DNA from: Ascidia mentula
Taxonomy: Eukaryota > Chordata > Ascidiacea > Phlebobranchia > Ascidiidae
Direction: 5' to 3'
Assembly: GCA_947561715.1 (NCBI GenBank)
Contig: OX387205.1
Span: 2,547,001 to 2,611,000, forward strand
DNA: 64,000 nucleotides
Made by a program: the position numbers and the translations under genes. Below are positions 47,515-57,322 of this stretch, piece after piece. The notes under the pieces are model-generated. The model searched no databases and was not told where the DNA came from. It worked only from the letters and a program-made list of their open reading frames with translations. The number at the start of each line of letters is the position of its first letter. Positions within the stretch are counted from its first letter, which is position 1.

Positions 47515-49170
47515 TTATGTTTTCCTGACCGATGGATCTCGTTGAGGCTCTTCTATTTCCATAGCAACAGGTTCGAATCCTTTCACGTTTTTTGATCTAG
47601 TTTTCTTTTCGTGCTTGTGCTTTGTATCCTTTAACTGGCCGCTCGCTTGGGGTGTTGTTTTATTTCCTAACCTTTCCAGTGCTGGTAGGAACTTTGCAAT
47701 CTTTTCATCCTTGTTATTCTTGACAAATTTACTGTTCAAAAATTCGCTGATATCTTCATTGGTGATATCAAGGTAAAAATGGAAAAAACCCAAATCTTTC
47801 ATTGATGCAGCAGAAATCATACCTTTTTTTAATTTTATGATTATCTCTTGTGCTCTTTCTTCAATACTTTTACGAAGCGTTCTAAAAATTTCTGCTTCCT
47901 TAGTCTTTCCGCTTTGTTCGCAAAGCAACAAAAACAATTCCAAGCTACAAGTTATTGTGCTCAAACAAGGACCGAATTTTGCAGAAAGGACACCGCAAAT
48001 CAGACATATCACAAGTGACAAACAAACCTGGACAACAGCAATAACATACATTATGTTAAAAGAGCTGTATATGCACGTGTATGTCTTGTTGCAAGTAAGT
48101 GCCTCACTTGTGCTTTGGTATGTTAATAATGAGATGTATACACCAGCTATTATGAGTGCATTTGCAAGACTGATCGCGTTTCTAATAAAGTAAGCATTTA
48201 GAAGGACATGTTGGAGCTGTCTTTTGCTCTGGTCAACGACTACATTACTCTCAGGTTCTTGAAAAGTATGAACTAATTTTCTAACTGTTACAATCTGTTG
48301 CAGTGCAAGAAGTTGTTTATATGCTTCAACCATTCGGACACGATCCACTAAATCCTGATCTGTGTTTGTAAAATCTTCAGTGTCTGTAAAATCTTCAGTG
48401 TCATAAATTTTACTTAGCTTTTCTAGTTGGTCTTCTGGGATAAGATCTCTTATTGTTTCAAGATAAGTAAGGTGTTTATCCAATTTTTGCATGATATCAA
48501 CGAAATTTACTGTTTGGTCTTTATTTGTACCAAGCCAACCAAATCCATTTCTTTTCTGACTAATTTGTTCCAGTTTCTTCTTGGTTTCATTTTTTCGTTG
48601 TTCGAAGTAGTTGTGCAACTGTTCTCCCGTTACTTCATATATCTCATCAATATTTGGTGAGAAAGTTTTAGGAAAACCACGCAATGATTCTAAACTTTGA
48701 AGTTCTTCACTGTTTTTACATAACTTTATTAAGCAAATTGCATCAGCTTGTATCATTTCAAGAATGTGAAGCTTTTTTTCTACTGATTCAACCATTCCGT
48801 CATTTAGCTTGCGAATATTCTCAATCTGGCGCAAAGCCAGAAGCTGCCTCAAGACTGAACATGATTCACGACTACGAGGGATTCTGTGTAGTTTATTGAG
48901 ATTGCGCAATGCTCTATGAGGTGGTAATGTTAATGTCTTAGTATCAACAGGTGGTTCGTTTTCGCCATTAAATTGTGTTGTACTCTTTCTTGGCGGTGAT
49001 GTTGATGTCTCAACTTCAGCAGGTGGCTCGTTTTGGTGATTGCAAACTTTTTGTTATCAACGTGTCCAACTCAAATGACATATCTCCTTCCAACACATCC
49101 AGCAATTTCAGATTTTCTTCATGAGGTTCTCCAACTAAATTATTCACTGAGGTAAATTCGTTCCCGTTAT
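47515..49170 (-). pseudogene. Diverged LRRC8-like channel paralog D, lacking the first two TM segments
   Basis: The main open frame 47,515-49,053 (first ATG at 48,909) aligns with copy B from about residue 250 to 675: QLLALRQIENIRKL, a second KQLLALQQIVTVRKL, TM3, TCNKTYTC (C-x5-C), TM4, then LGFFHFYLDITNEDISEF. The tail is short and basic (KHKHEKKTRSKNVKG) with no minisatellite. Above 49,053 the homologous sequence continues in another frame (ENLKLLDVLEG...) for about 40 codons. Homology then ends at the hAT MITE (49,207) and the start of the duplicated block, so TM1, loop 1 and TM2 are gone. It is a truncated gene, though the remaining frame of 464 residues is clean enough that expression as a two-TM protein should not be excluded. 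Confidence 0.6.
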
Positions 49171-49206
49171 ATCCATTTGATATAAGTAACAATAATGGAT
49201 AATTAA

Positions 49207-49636
49207 TAGTGATGCACCGAAACAGCTATTTTTATATTCGGCCGAAACCGAATATTCGGCAAAAGTTGCCGAATTAATTCGGCCGAATAAACCGAAACTA
49301 ATTTTGGTATATCATCTCTTTCAACGCAATAAATTTAAACAAAACATGTGCTGGATTGGATCTAATCTTATCGTACAGCCTTTTTTGGCTCATAAAGAAT
49401 AACCGCGTATTGTTCTAACTGCTATAACTTGATTTTTATCCTTTTACCCAACACATTCGTACAGTTTAAACAAGGATTCTAACCTTTTCTAAACTTAGCG
49501 TATCAGCGTTACATGCAGTAAAAAAGTTTCGGTTTCGGCCGAATTTTGCAGAAATATTCGGCCGAAACCGAATAATTGCGAAAACCTTAGTTTCGGCCGA
49601 ATAAATTCGGCAAACCGAACTTTCGGTGCATCCCTA
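49207..49636. mobile_element. hAT-type MITE, 430 bp
   Basis: Termini TAGTGATGCACCGAAA and TTTCGGTGCATCCCTA are flanked by a perfect 8-bp duplication, ATAATTAA (49,199-49,206 and 49,637-49,644). The body holds many TTCGGCCGAA-type palindromes near both ends. No transposase remnant. Confidence 0.9.
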
Positions 49637-50769
49637 ATAATTAAAGTCGAATTCAGGAAACGCATCATAATGGCGCACTTATTTAGAAAACCGAATTAAA
49701 ACTGAAAATAGATTTTGATCACCAGGTATCATGATGAATAGTAATATGGCATCTTTTATTGCCAAAAGTGAAGGTCAAGGTCACTTTGCGTTTTGAAACC
49801 GGCACTTCGGCCCCCTAAAACACCTTACCGAACATATCCTAACCGAGCAAGATGTATTTGTACATCCAAACGATCTACCCATGCGAAACTGCCATTCTTT
49901 TCCTGACAACCGGCAGACAGTTTTTCACAGTCCAGTGGTTACAGGTTTTACCAAGCTTCCTGCATTGTATTCGCAAACTTATATGCACTGCCGACTTTCT
50001 TTGTGTATATATTGTTACACAACATAATTGAAGATCCTCGAAAAAGCAACATAACTTATCGTAACGATGCTTAACAAAATCCACTAATGCTGCAGCCAGC
50101 GGAAGTCTAACATACGTGTGTCGTTTACCCACAATCCAAATCAATACAAATAAAATACTTTAAATAATTCATCATTCCCCGGAAGTTGTGTAACAACCGT
50201 CACACGTCACTGTTGTGAGTCACCAATGTGTCACACTGTCCCACAGGAATACCTTGGCTTGTGTTCAACCATAGGTCGTTGGCCACGGCACACAGAAATC
50301 ATTGCAAGTATTTTGACAACAAGCTATGCATGGACTTTATACGTTTCAACAACTACCGCTAAAACATCCTCTCGGAGGGTGGACTTACGCCAGTATTGGA
50401 ACCGCTTTTCGTTCCACGTGATCGCGCCAGGCACTAAGCTCGATGACGTCATATGGCGCACGACAGGGAACGACGTTGCGTCAGGAAATTGGAAACGTCA
50501 ACCATTTCTCATGGGGGGCGCAAGCTATATTACTGAAAAACCCGCATGTTACTGTTACGCCACAAAAAGCATTGCGTCATAAAAACACTTTTTTGATGAC
50601 TCATATGTGTCGTCACCAACCGTTTATTCGTGACGTCACTTTCAGTTAAAATAAGCAAGCTAAAATTTATCCATATTATGTTTTTATCATGTTGCAGTGT
50701 TTAGTTAGCCAGCTATAACCGACACAGGGCCGTTACTAAAGGGAGGCGTTATAGAAAAAAGACTGCTCT

Positions 50770-50830
50770 AAGGCAGTGTTTCCCAACCGGTGGTACGCGA
50801 CGGCATTCCAGGTGGTACGCGAGCTAAGCG
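50770..50830. mobile_element. hAT MITE left-end fragment
   Basis: Shares the CAGTGTTTCCCAACCGGTGGTACGCG end with the complete 185-bp MITE at 30,123. The homology stops after about 60 bp, and no matching right end was found downstream. The sequence from 50,831 to 51,186 is unique and unassigned. Confidence 0.55.
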
Positions 50831-51186
50831 TTTTTTTTTTTGTTTTTCGGCCCCCTCTTTCCCAGAGAATCAGCCAAGCTCACTATAAAACAGCTGGAAA
50901 AACACACACAAACTATACGTAAATTTTAATGCTCAAATTTATTATCTGTGCTACATGCTAAGCTAGGCTGAAACAATGAAACTCCATAAAACCATCCCAC
51001 AACCCCTTCTTTAGGTACGCGAACACTAAAAGTAAAAACTTTGATTCTACTACAGTATCTGTGTATAAAGCAACATATGCACAAATATTGTAGTCGAATA
51101 CTCCCCCTTTACACTTGTCGCAACTTCACCGTACCATTTTGCAGGTTCGCCTCCAATTTACACTGAAAACTTTTGTAGTACAACAA

Positions 51187-53130
51187 TCGAAACGTTTGTA
51201 GCATGAAATTCTCGACAATTGCATTGGCTAGTTTGTTTGTATTAAAGATATATAAAACCGTCTGTTATGTCCCTAAGTTTATTGAAAGCCACTACGGTTC
51301 AGCTATTCAGAAGGTGTTGAGGAATATTGAGCGCCTTCACAGAAAGGCAGAGAGACAAAAATGCATCGGACTATTTACAGACTTGCATTTTGTATAAACT
51401 TCGACCAAAATTTTTATATTTTCAGCTCTACCAAACTGAAATTCAGCACTTGAGGAAAACATTTACTTTTAAAATGTTTTTGTTGGTTGGTGAGTTGCAC
51501 TTTAAAAGTCGGCTTTTGTTACAGTTAAAACAAATCGATATTGGCATCAGCCTCGCGTTCCTCGCTGTGCAAAGATTTCTTATCTATGACAGAAAACAAG
51601 AATGCGATAAAGTGTTGCGTCTACATCAGCACAAAGTAAGATCTCTAGACTACAACCCACCTTCCTGCCTGTCTCAGGTGGTTTTCAATCTTTTCAACCG
51701 CAAATTATCAGCGCCGTAAAGAAATGCACTGAGTAATGGATAGGAATTTTCGTTTTTTTCTCTGACGACTCAACATTTCCAAAATTCAAGTTGAATTTGA
51801 ATTTCTTTATAACGAGCTTAGGTGCCGTCTAGTCAGGGAGGTTTGTTTGGCCCTCAAACAAAAGTTGATAAGTTTTTACTCGCGTTACATCTCAACCTAT
51901 TTCTTTGAGCGCCGTAGAAATATTCATTGCATGCCGACAGCGGAACGAGATGCAGTTGACTCCCTTAGACGTGACAGATCTATTGTAATATGCAAACCTG
52001 ACAAAGGGAATAGTGTTGTCATATTGGAAAAATCATTTTACTTGTCCAAAATGTAACACATCCTATGGTAAACCAGTAAATTCAGAAGCTGTAAGGTCGA
52101 TGACAACATTTCTAATCGGGCCAAATTCCAAACTTTTCTTCGGAGCCTCAAACGCAGCAACTCGCTGGACGACGAAACTCCCAGGAAGATGTTTCCAACC
52201 TGAAGTCGAACCCCAATTCTATACGACCTCCCGAAAGTACACAAAGTGCCCCTTGAACCGTTACTTTCTTCCATTGGGTCCTTTAACCACCATTGCGCAA
52301 AGTGGTTGTCAGACAACTTGTCGTTCACTCGAGACCATCGAACTGTCATCAATGACACATTTCGTTTCTTTCTCAAATAAAGAAACAAACCTTAGGGAAT
52401 CAGACAATGGCAACTTTTGATGTAACCAGTCTATATTCATCAACATCCCGGTAACTTTCACGATTCAACTAATCCTGGACAAAGTTTCTGCTGTCGTAAC
52501 TGACTTTCAAGGTCTCAATAAGGATCAATTAAAGAAACGTTTGTCATGGTGAGTCTGCCACACAACCTTCCGGTTCAACGACAAAATGTATAGGCAAGTC
52601 GATGGCGTTGGAATGGGCTCACCGATAGCGCCTCTAACGGCTGACGTCTTTATGAACTACCTATAGTTGACACAGCCTTGGCCCGTACCAAATCACACCT
52701 TAAGCCCGACGTCATTCTCAGGTATGTTGACGATCTGTTTTTATCATTTTGCGTTAAGCCCACATTTTAACTCTTTTTAATCACTATAATCACACAGGAA
52801 TTAAGTTTACCCAAACGATGGAAAGTAATTACTCTATTTCATTTCTTGATGTACGCATTTGCAAGAAGGGGAGCTTTTTCGAAACAACAACCTTCAAAGA
52901 AACAACACACACCCGGCCTCTACCTAAATTGGAGAAGCTTCACCCATCTCAACTACAAGTGCAACATTGTCGATGCCTTAGTACACCGTGCATATGACAT
53001 ATGCAACTCATTTAAACTCGTGCACGAGAAATTTCGGGCAATAAAGACTACCCTGTGACGTAATGGCTACCCGATGGCTTTTATCGTTGCGTTTTCGCAT
53101 TCCTGCAAACGCGTCACACTCAATCCAGGG
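51187..53130 (+). mobile_element. Eroded Penelope-like element, right-block copy (N-terminal and RT part)
   Basis: Remnants of a PLE protein: an N-terminal helical region (LRNIERLHRKAERQKC), then RDRSIVICKPDKGNSVVILE, followed by the same RT remnants as the left-block copy, with LRYVDDLFLSF. It stops near 53,130, before the GIY-YIG domain that the left copy keeps. Several breaks make it non-coding. Confidence 0.75.
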
Positions 53131-53844
53131 TTAAAGAGACTTTTTTGTCATAAAAACCTCCCTTGGTCGCCGTGTATTTTTTATATTTTTAATTCTTTTT
53201 ATCGTGCGCAGTGCAGTTGATTTGTTTTTTTACCCTTTGTTTTTATCACGACAATTTCATTGATTATTTTGTTTGTATTGAATATTAACAAAACCGTTGG
53301 TTATGTTCCTAAGTCTTCTACTTAAATAAATTTAAACTTTGGAATGAAGATTCGGTTTTTGTGCAAATCGTCTACGTTGAGAGGCCGCAGACAGGATGTA
53401 CACAGTGTTTCTACCTGGAGGGTCTTATCAGTGCAGCTGTTGACTGTGGCACTGCACTAGCTTTTACACTAACATGCACACAGATTACTACTTTGTGGTA
53501 CGTGTACATAGTTGTTGCAGCATTGTTTTTTGGCGGGCTGGCATCGCTTGCTGCAACACGCGGTTACAAATTCAATGATAACCAGCTGTTGAGGAAGCTG
53601 CTGAGTTTGCGCGCAAAAACAATGGAAATTTCCTGTTTTGAAAGTAAAAAAAAAAACATTTACCACCAAACGGACACGTCAGGTATTTAGTTGGTGTTAG
53701 TGATTCAATCAGACAGTCGCACCGACCAATTGCAAGAAAATATTTTCAAAAAATTACCTAGTGTTCGTAATTTTGCATTGGAAAAAGTTGTTTGAGTCTC
53801 ATTTGCGTTGCAACTTGCAGAAAAATCAGAGTTGTTTTTTAAGA

Positions 53845-55524
53845 ATGTGGACACATGTTGTTTTGATTTTTTTCTGCCTCTGCCATGTTACATATTCTCA
53901 ATATGATCCCACTTTCTCGGGGTTTCCAGCCAGTTATCAACAGAATGGGAATCATGCTGAGCCAGAAACAGTAAGAAGTTCTTTAAACAAACCAAGATTT
54001 AAAATCTGACATTATAAACATTTAAATATTGGGATCTGACCAAAACGACAGATGCAAGCCTAGCGACAACTGTAACTTTCGTAATCACACAAAAAGGCTG
54101 TAGCTTTTTATCACAGGATCAGCCTTGCTTTTTATCAGGAATATATATTTCGCCCAGTGGGCATCTTCAGTTCCTTACAGTAAACACAATAAAACGATTT
54201 TTAAAAAAACGTCTGAAAAACAACAACAGTAGAGAATAACCCATTCTTTTTTGGAAGGAACTGAAGATGCTCATGGGGCGAAATATATATTCCTGATAAA
54301 GTCAAGATTTAAAACCCTTTTTTACGGTCATTGTTGTGTTTGTAAGTCGCATGCACTATGTATTATTCTCTATGACATCGTCCAAAACCAGTCCTTTCAT
54401 CAATCAAATTGCTTCTCAATTGTAAACAATGCAAAGGTTATTGTGATTCGGATGTTCAATTGATAGATTGAGTATTCCATCATATTAAAATCGTTTAGTT
54501 CGGTTCGTCGAATGCATTCGACCGTTGGTTTCCACACAGCTGACTTAGTTTCGGCTTGTAATTTCGTGATAATGACTAAATCTAAGCTGGGCACTTGCTT
54601 TACTGTAAAAAACCTTCTTTTTGTGACAGCATTCCGAGGAAAACCCATCGGGACGTGACGTTGCAACAACAGATGACGTCATCGCCCCAGCATAAAATAC
54701 AGCACTTATTCCCGAGAAAGTGAAGTCTTTCGCGACGAATGTCAATAAAAATTGAAAGAAAAAATGTTCCCAACAAATTTGCAGGGAGGATATTGTTATG
54801 GGAATAGAATGCTTGTGTAGAATCTTTATGACCAGGCACATATAAGATATTGGAAAAACCAAAGCACAAATCGAGTAGACGTCACCGATACGAAAGAGTT
54901 TTGAAACTCATTCATTTTCTCTTATTATTAAAGGGGCAAAAGTGCTGTTGATTAAGTCATTTATAGTTACCAAGTGAAGCCCGTATTTCTTGTAATATCC
55001 AGCCGTTTTTATGTAGGTCGGGATATGGTGTGATTTCAAAACACTTTCGCAACAAAACAAAGCCTTACATTCAAATAGTGAACAACTGAAAGATGACTTT
55101 CCCGGTTTATCATATTTTGTTTTCGATAATCACTAATCTCCTATATAAAAAATTGACCCGCGCCAAGCGAAATTGCCGAGCTTATATTACACATATATAA
55201 CTACAGCCTCGCATGGCTGACAAACTTATGAACTAGACTTTGTTGTAGTTTTAACACTTTAATGCCAGGTATTAACACATTGAGTTAAACAAGATCCAAA
55301 TAAGCATTAATGCAAAACGTGAAAACGAGTTTTTGTGCAAGAGATATTTTCCCCTGAATACGTTGCAGGTTTTGGTAACGAATGCACAAATGACGCCAGG
55401 CAATTGTAAGCATATTAGCAAAAAAATCAACGTTTTTATTAATGTTCGGTTTAAAGGAATAGAGCCAGGTGATAAAAATGATTCAATGTTGTATAGATTC
55501 TGTGAATCACGGCTGTTTGTATAA
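53845..55524 (+). CDS. Putative small secreted protein, two-exon model
   Basis: Exon 1 (53,845-53,970) encodes a signal peptide, MWTHVVLIFFCLCHVTYS, then QYDPTFSGFPASYQQNG and ends at ACA|GTAAGAAG in phase 0. A candidate exon 2 (55,369-55,524) begins after TACGTTGCAG in phase 0, reads VLVTNAQMTPGNCKHISKK and ends CESRLFV*. The joined product would be 93 residues, secreted, with two cysteines outside the signal peptide. Exon 1 is well supported by its near-perfect conservation in the left block; exon 2 is weaker, since the left block has a stop at its Cys codon. No family recognised. The intron contains the fold-back repeat at 54,130-54,300. Confidence 0.35.
54130..54300. repeat. Fold-back repeat, right-block copy
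   Basis: Inverted arms running through AATATATATTTCGCCC and a CTTCAGTTCC/GGAACTGAAG pair about 70 nt apart; the left-block copy is at 32,955-33,120. The remaining 54,300-55,330 shows no exon supported in both blocks. Confidence 0.5.
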
Positions 55525-55769
55525 CTTCAAGTTCCTAGTGAAGCAAAAATTTACATGTTATTTTAGAACTTTTTGTTAAATGTCTGCATGTGAAAAATCA
55601 GTTTTCACGCTTACTAAGCCTATAATAAACAGAAATGTTAAAAGTAATCCAGGTGAAATGCTACGCTAACCTTTATAGTCAGTTTACTTACAGCCGCTAA
55701 CGTACAAAGCATGACTTTACCTGCGATTCACAGCTTCGGCCAAGCGCCCCAATAGCCCTACAAGTATTA

Positions 55770-55940
55770 TGACAACCTGAGTTGCCCACAATAACCTGGT
55801 TTCCAAAACCGATGCGGCAAAAGACCACATAACACCCGGGATATCCCGGCCACGAATCCCGAACAGGTTTTTCTTGGTATCTGGGTTGAGCGCTTGACCA
55901 ATGTTGTAAATTGTACCTGCTTCGGTGCTTTTTATGCCAA
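55770..55940 (-). mobile_element. tRNA-like SINE-type repeat, right-block copy
   Basis: Sister of 34,590-34,745. The 91-codon open frame across it (55,717-55,992) is broken in the left block and is considered chance. Confidence 0.45.
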
Positions 55941-56419
55941 AATGTTTTAATCTTATTTTGAAGCTTGACAAAACTGCATATTGTAAACCCACCTCACCAG
56001 TAACATTCCTTGAAGTCTATTATAGTGCAGAAAAAATCATTTAATCTTGACTGAATCAGTTACTTATCAGTAATTATCCACAATACAACACTAATAGAAC
56101 AAAAAAAAAACAATACTAAAGTACTGCGGTTGACCTCTAACGGCTTTTGTCTTCTGAAACCATCACACGGGCATCGACCTTCGTTAATCTATCCACTATT
56201 AGAATCCCAAACAGGGTACGGGTTCCGAAACTCATCAATTTTGAACTGTTACTAAATGAGCAAAAAGTGTCACTGGTTACTTCAGTTGATTAGTCGATAG
56301 GTTTGAACATTAGCAATGAAACTCGATAATGTTATAAAATTTTGGTGTTTTTAAGTGGGTTGGTGGGGATATGGTGATTACAAGCCATTTAAGTTAAAAA
56401 TACTTTCGCAACAAAACAA

Positions 56420-56610
56420 AGCTTTTTCATGGTACCTGGGATGAGCACTTGACTGATATTGTCGACTGTATCTGCTTCGGTAGTACTCTCAATTTTTATG
56501 ACCACACCGGGGTTTGAACCCAGAACAACCTGGGCACAAATCCATATCAGGTTTTCTTCCTGATATACGGGTCGGGCGCTTGACCAATGCTGCCAATAAC
56601 CCGTCCGACA
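56420..56610 (-). mobile_element. tRNA-like SINE-type repeat, right-block copy
   Basis: Sister of 35,230-35,425, with the same A-box-like TTGGTCAAGCGCCCGACCCG and B-box GGGTTCAAACCCC. Confidence 0.5.
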
Positions 56611-57322
56611 GGCGGAACTCACAATAAATGGGAAAACAACTTTTACAACTATCTAGCCCCCATCTAACGTAAAAAGGACTTTCTAAAACCATTACACGGA
56701 GATCAATCTTCGTTTATCCAACCTCTACTAGAATCACCTTCTGGGTCCTTTGTTACATTATTTCACAGCAAACCATAGAGTGAACGCGAATATTTTGCTA
56801 CTTTCTATCGCGATTTAAAGGACAGTTTTAGCTTTTTATTAGGGGTGTTAAGTGATCTGATCAGTTATTGGTGGTGTCGAAGGGTTTGATTGAGTGTCAC
56901 GGCGAAAAATATGTAACCAAAACACATGTTTTGGATTTATTTTGTTGTGAATCACTTGCCTGTGTGATCTATATGCCAAATATTAGCCCTAAATCTGGGT
57001 CTTAACAATATTATATATGATCGATCAGAAATCCTATTTGATTAACGCATTTAACATATAAGATCGCATGTGAGTTCTAATTGTTGTGTTTCCTAACCTG
57101 ACTTTGAATGGAAACCCGATGCAAACACGACACAAATATTTATTTTATCACGATCAATTTTGGATACACTATTAACACACGCAATGATACCAACGCGAAA
57201 CTATGTGAATTTGAAGACACCCAATCGCTTACTGAGCTGCGCTGCGCCGACATATTTTTGGACATATTTTGAAAACACTATACACTGCGTTTATCGCTGG
57301 TGACGTAACCATATGGTTATAA

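Noticed and set aside
54400-54669. Minus-strand frames with VPMGFPRNAVTKRRFFTVKQ and similar
   Set aside because: The left-block counterpart at about 33,300-33,500 is interrupted, and no splice signals or domain support it.
55717-55992. 91-codon minus-strand frame with a hydrophobic segment
   Set aside because: Overlaps a SINE-type repeat and is not conserved as a frame in the left block (34,584-34,808).
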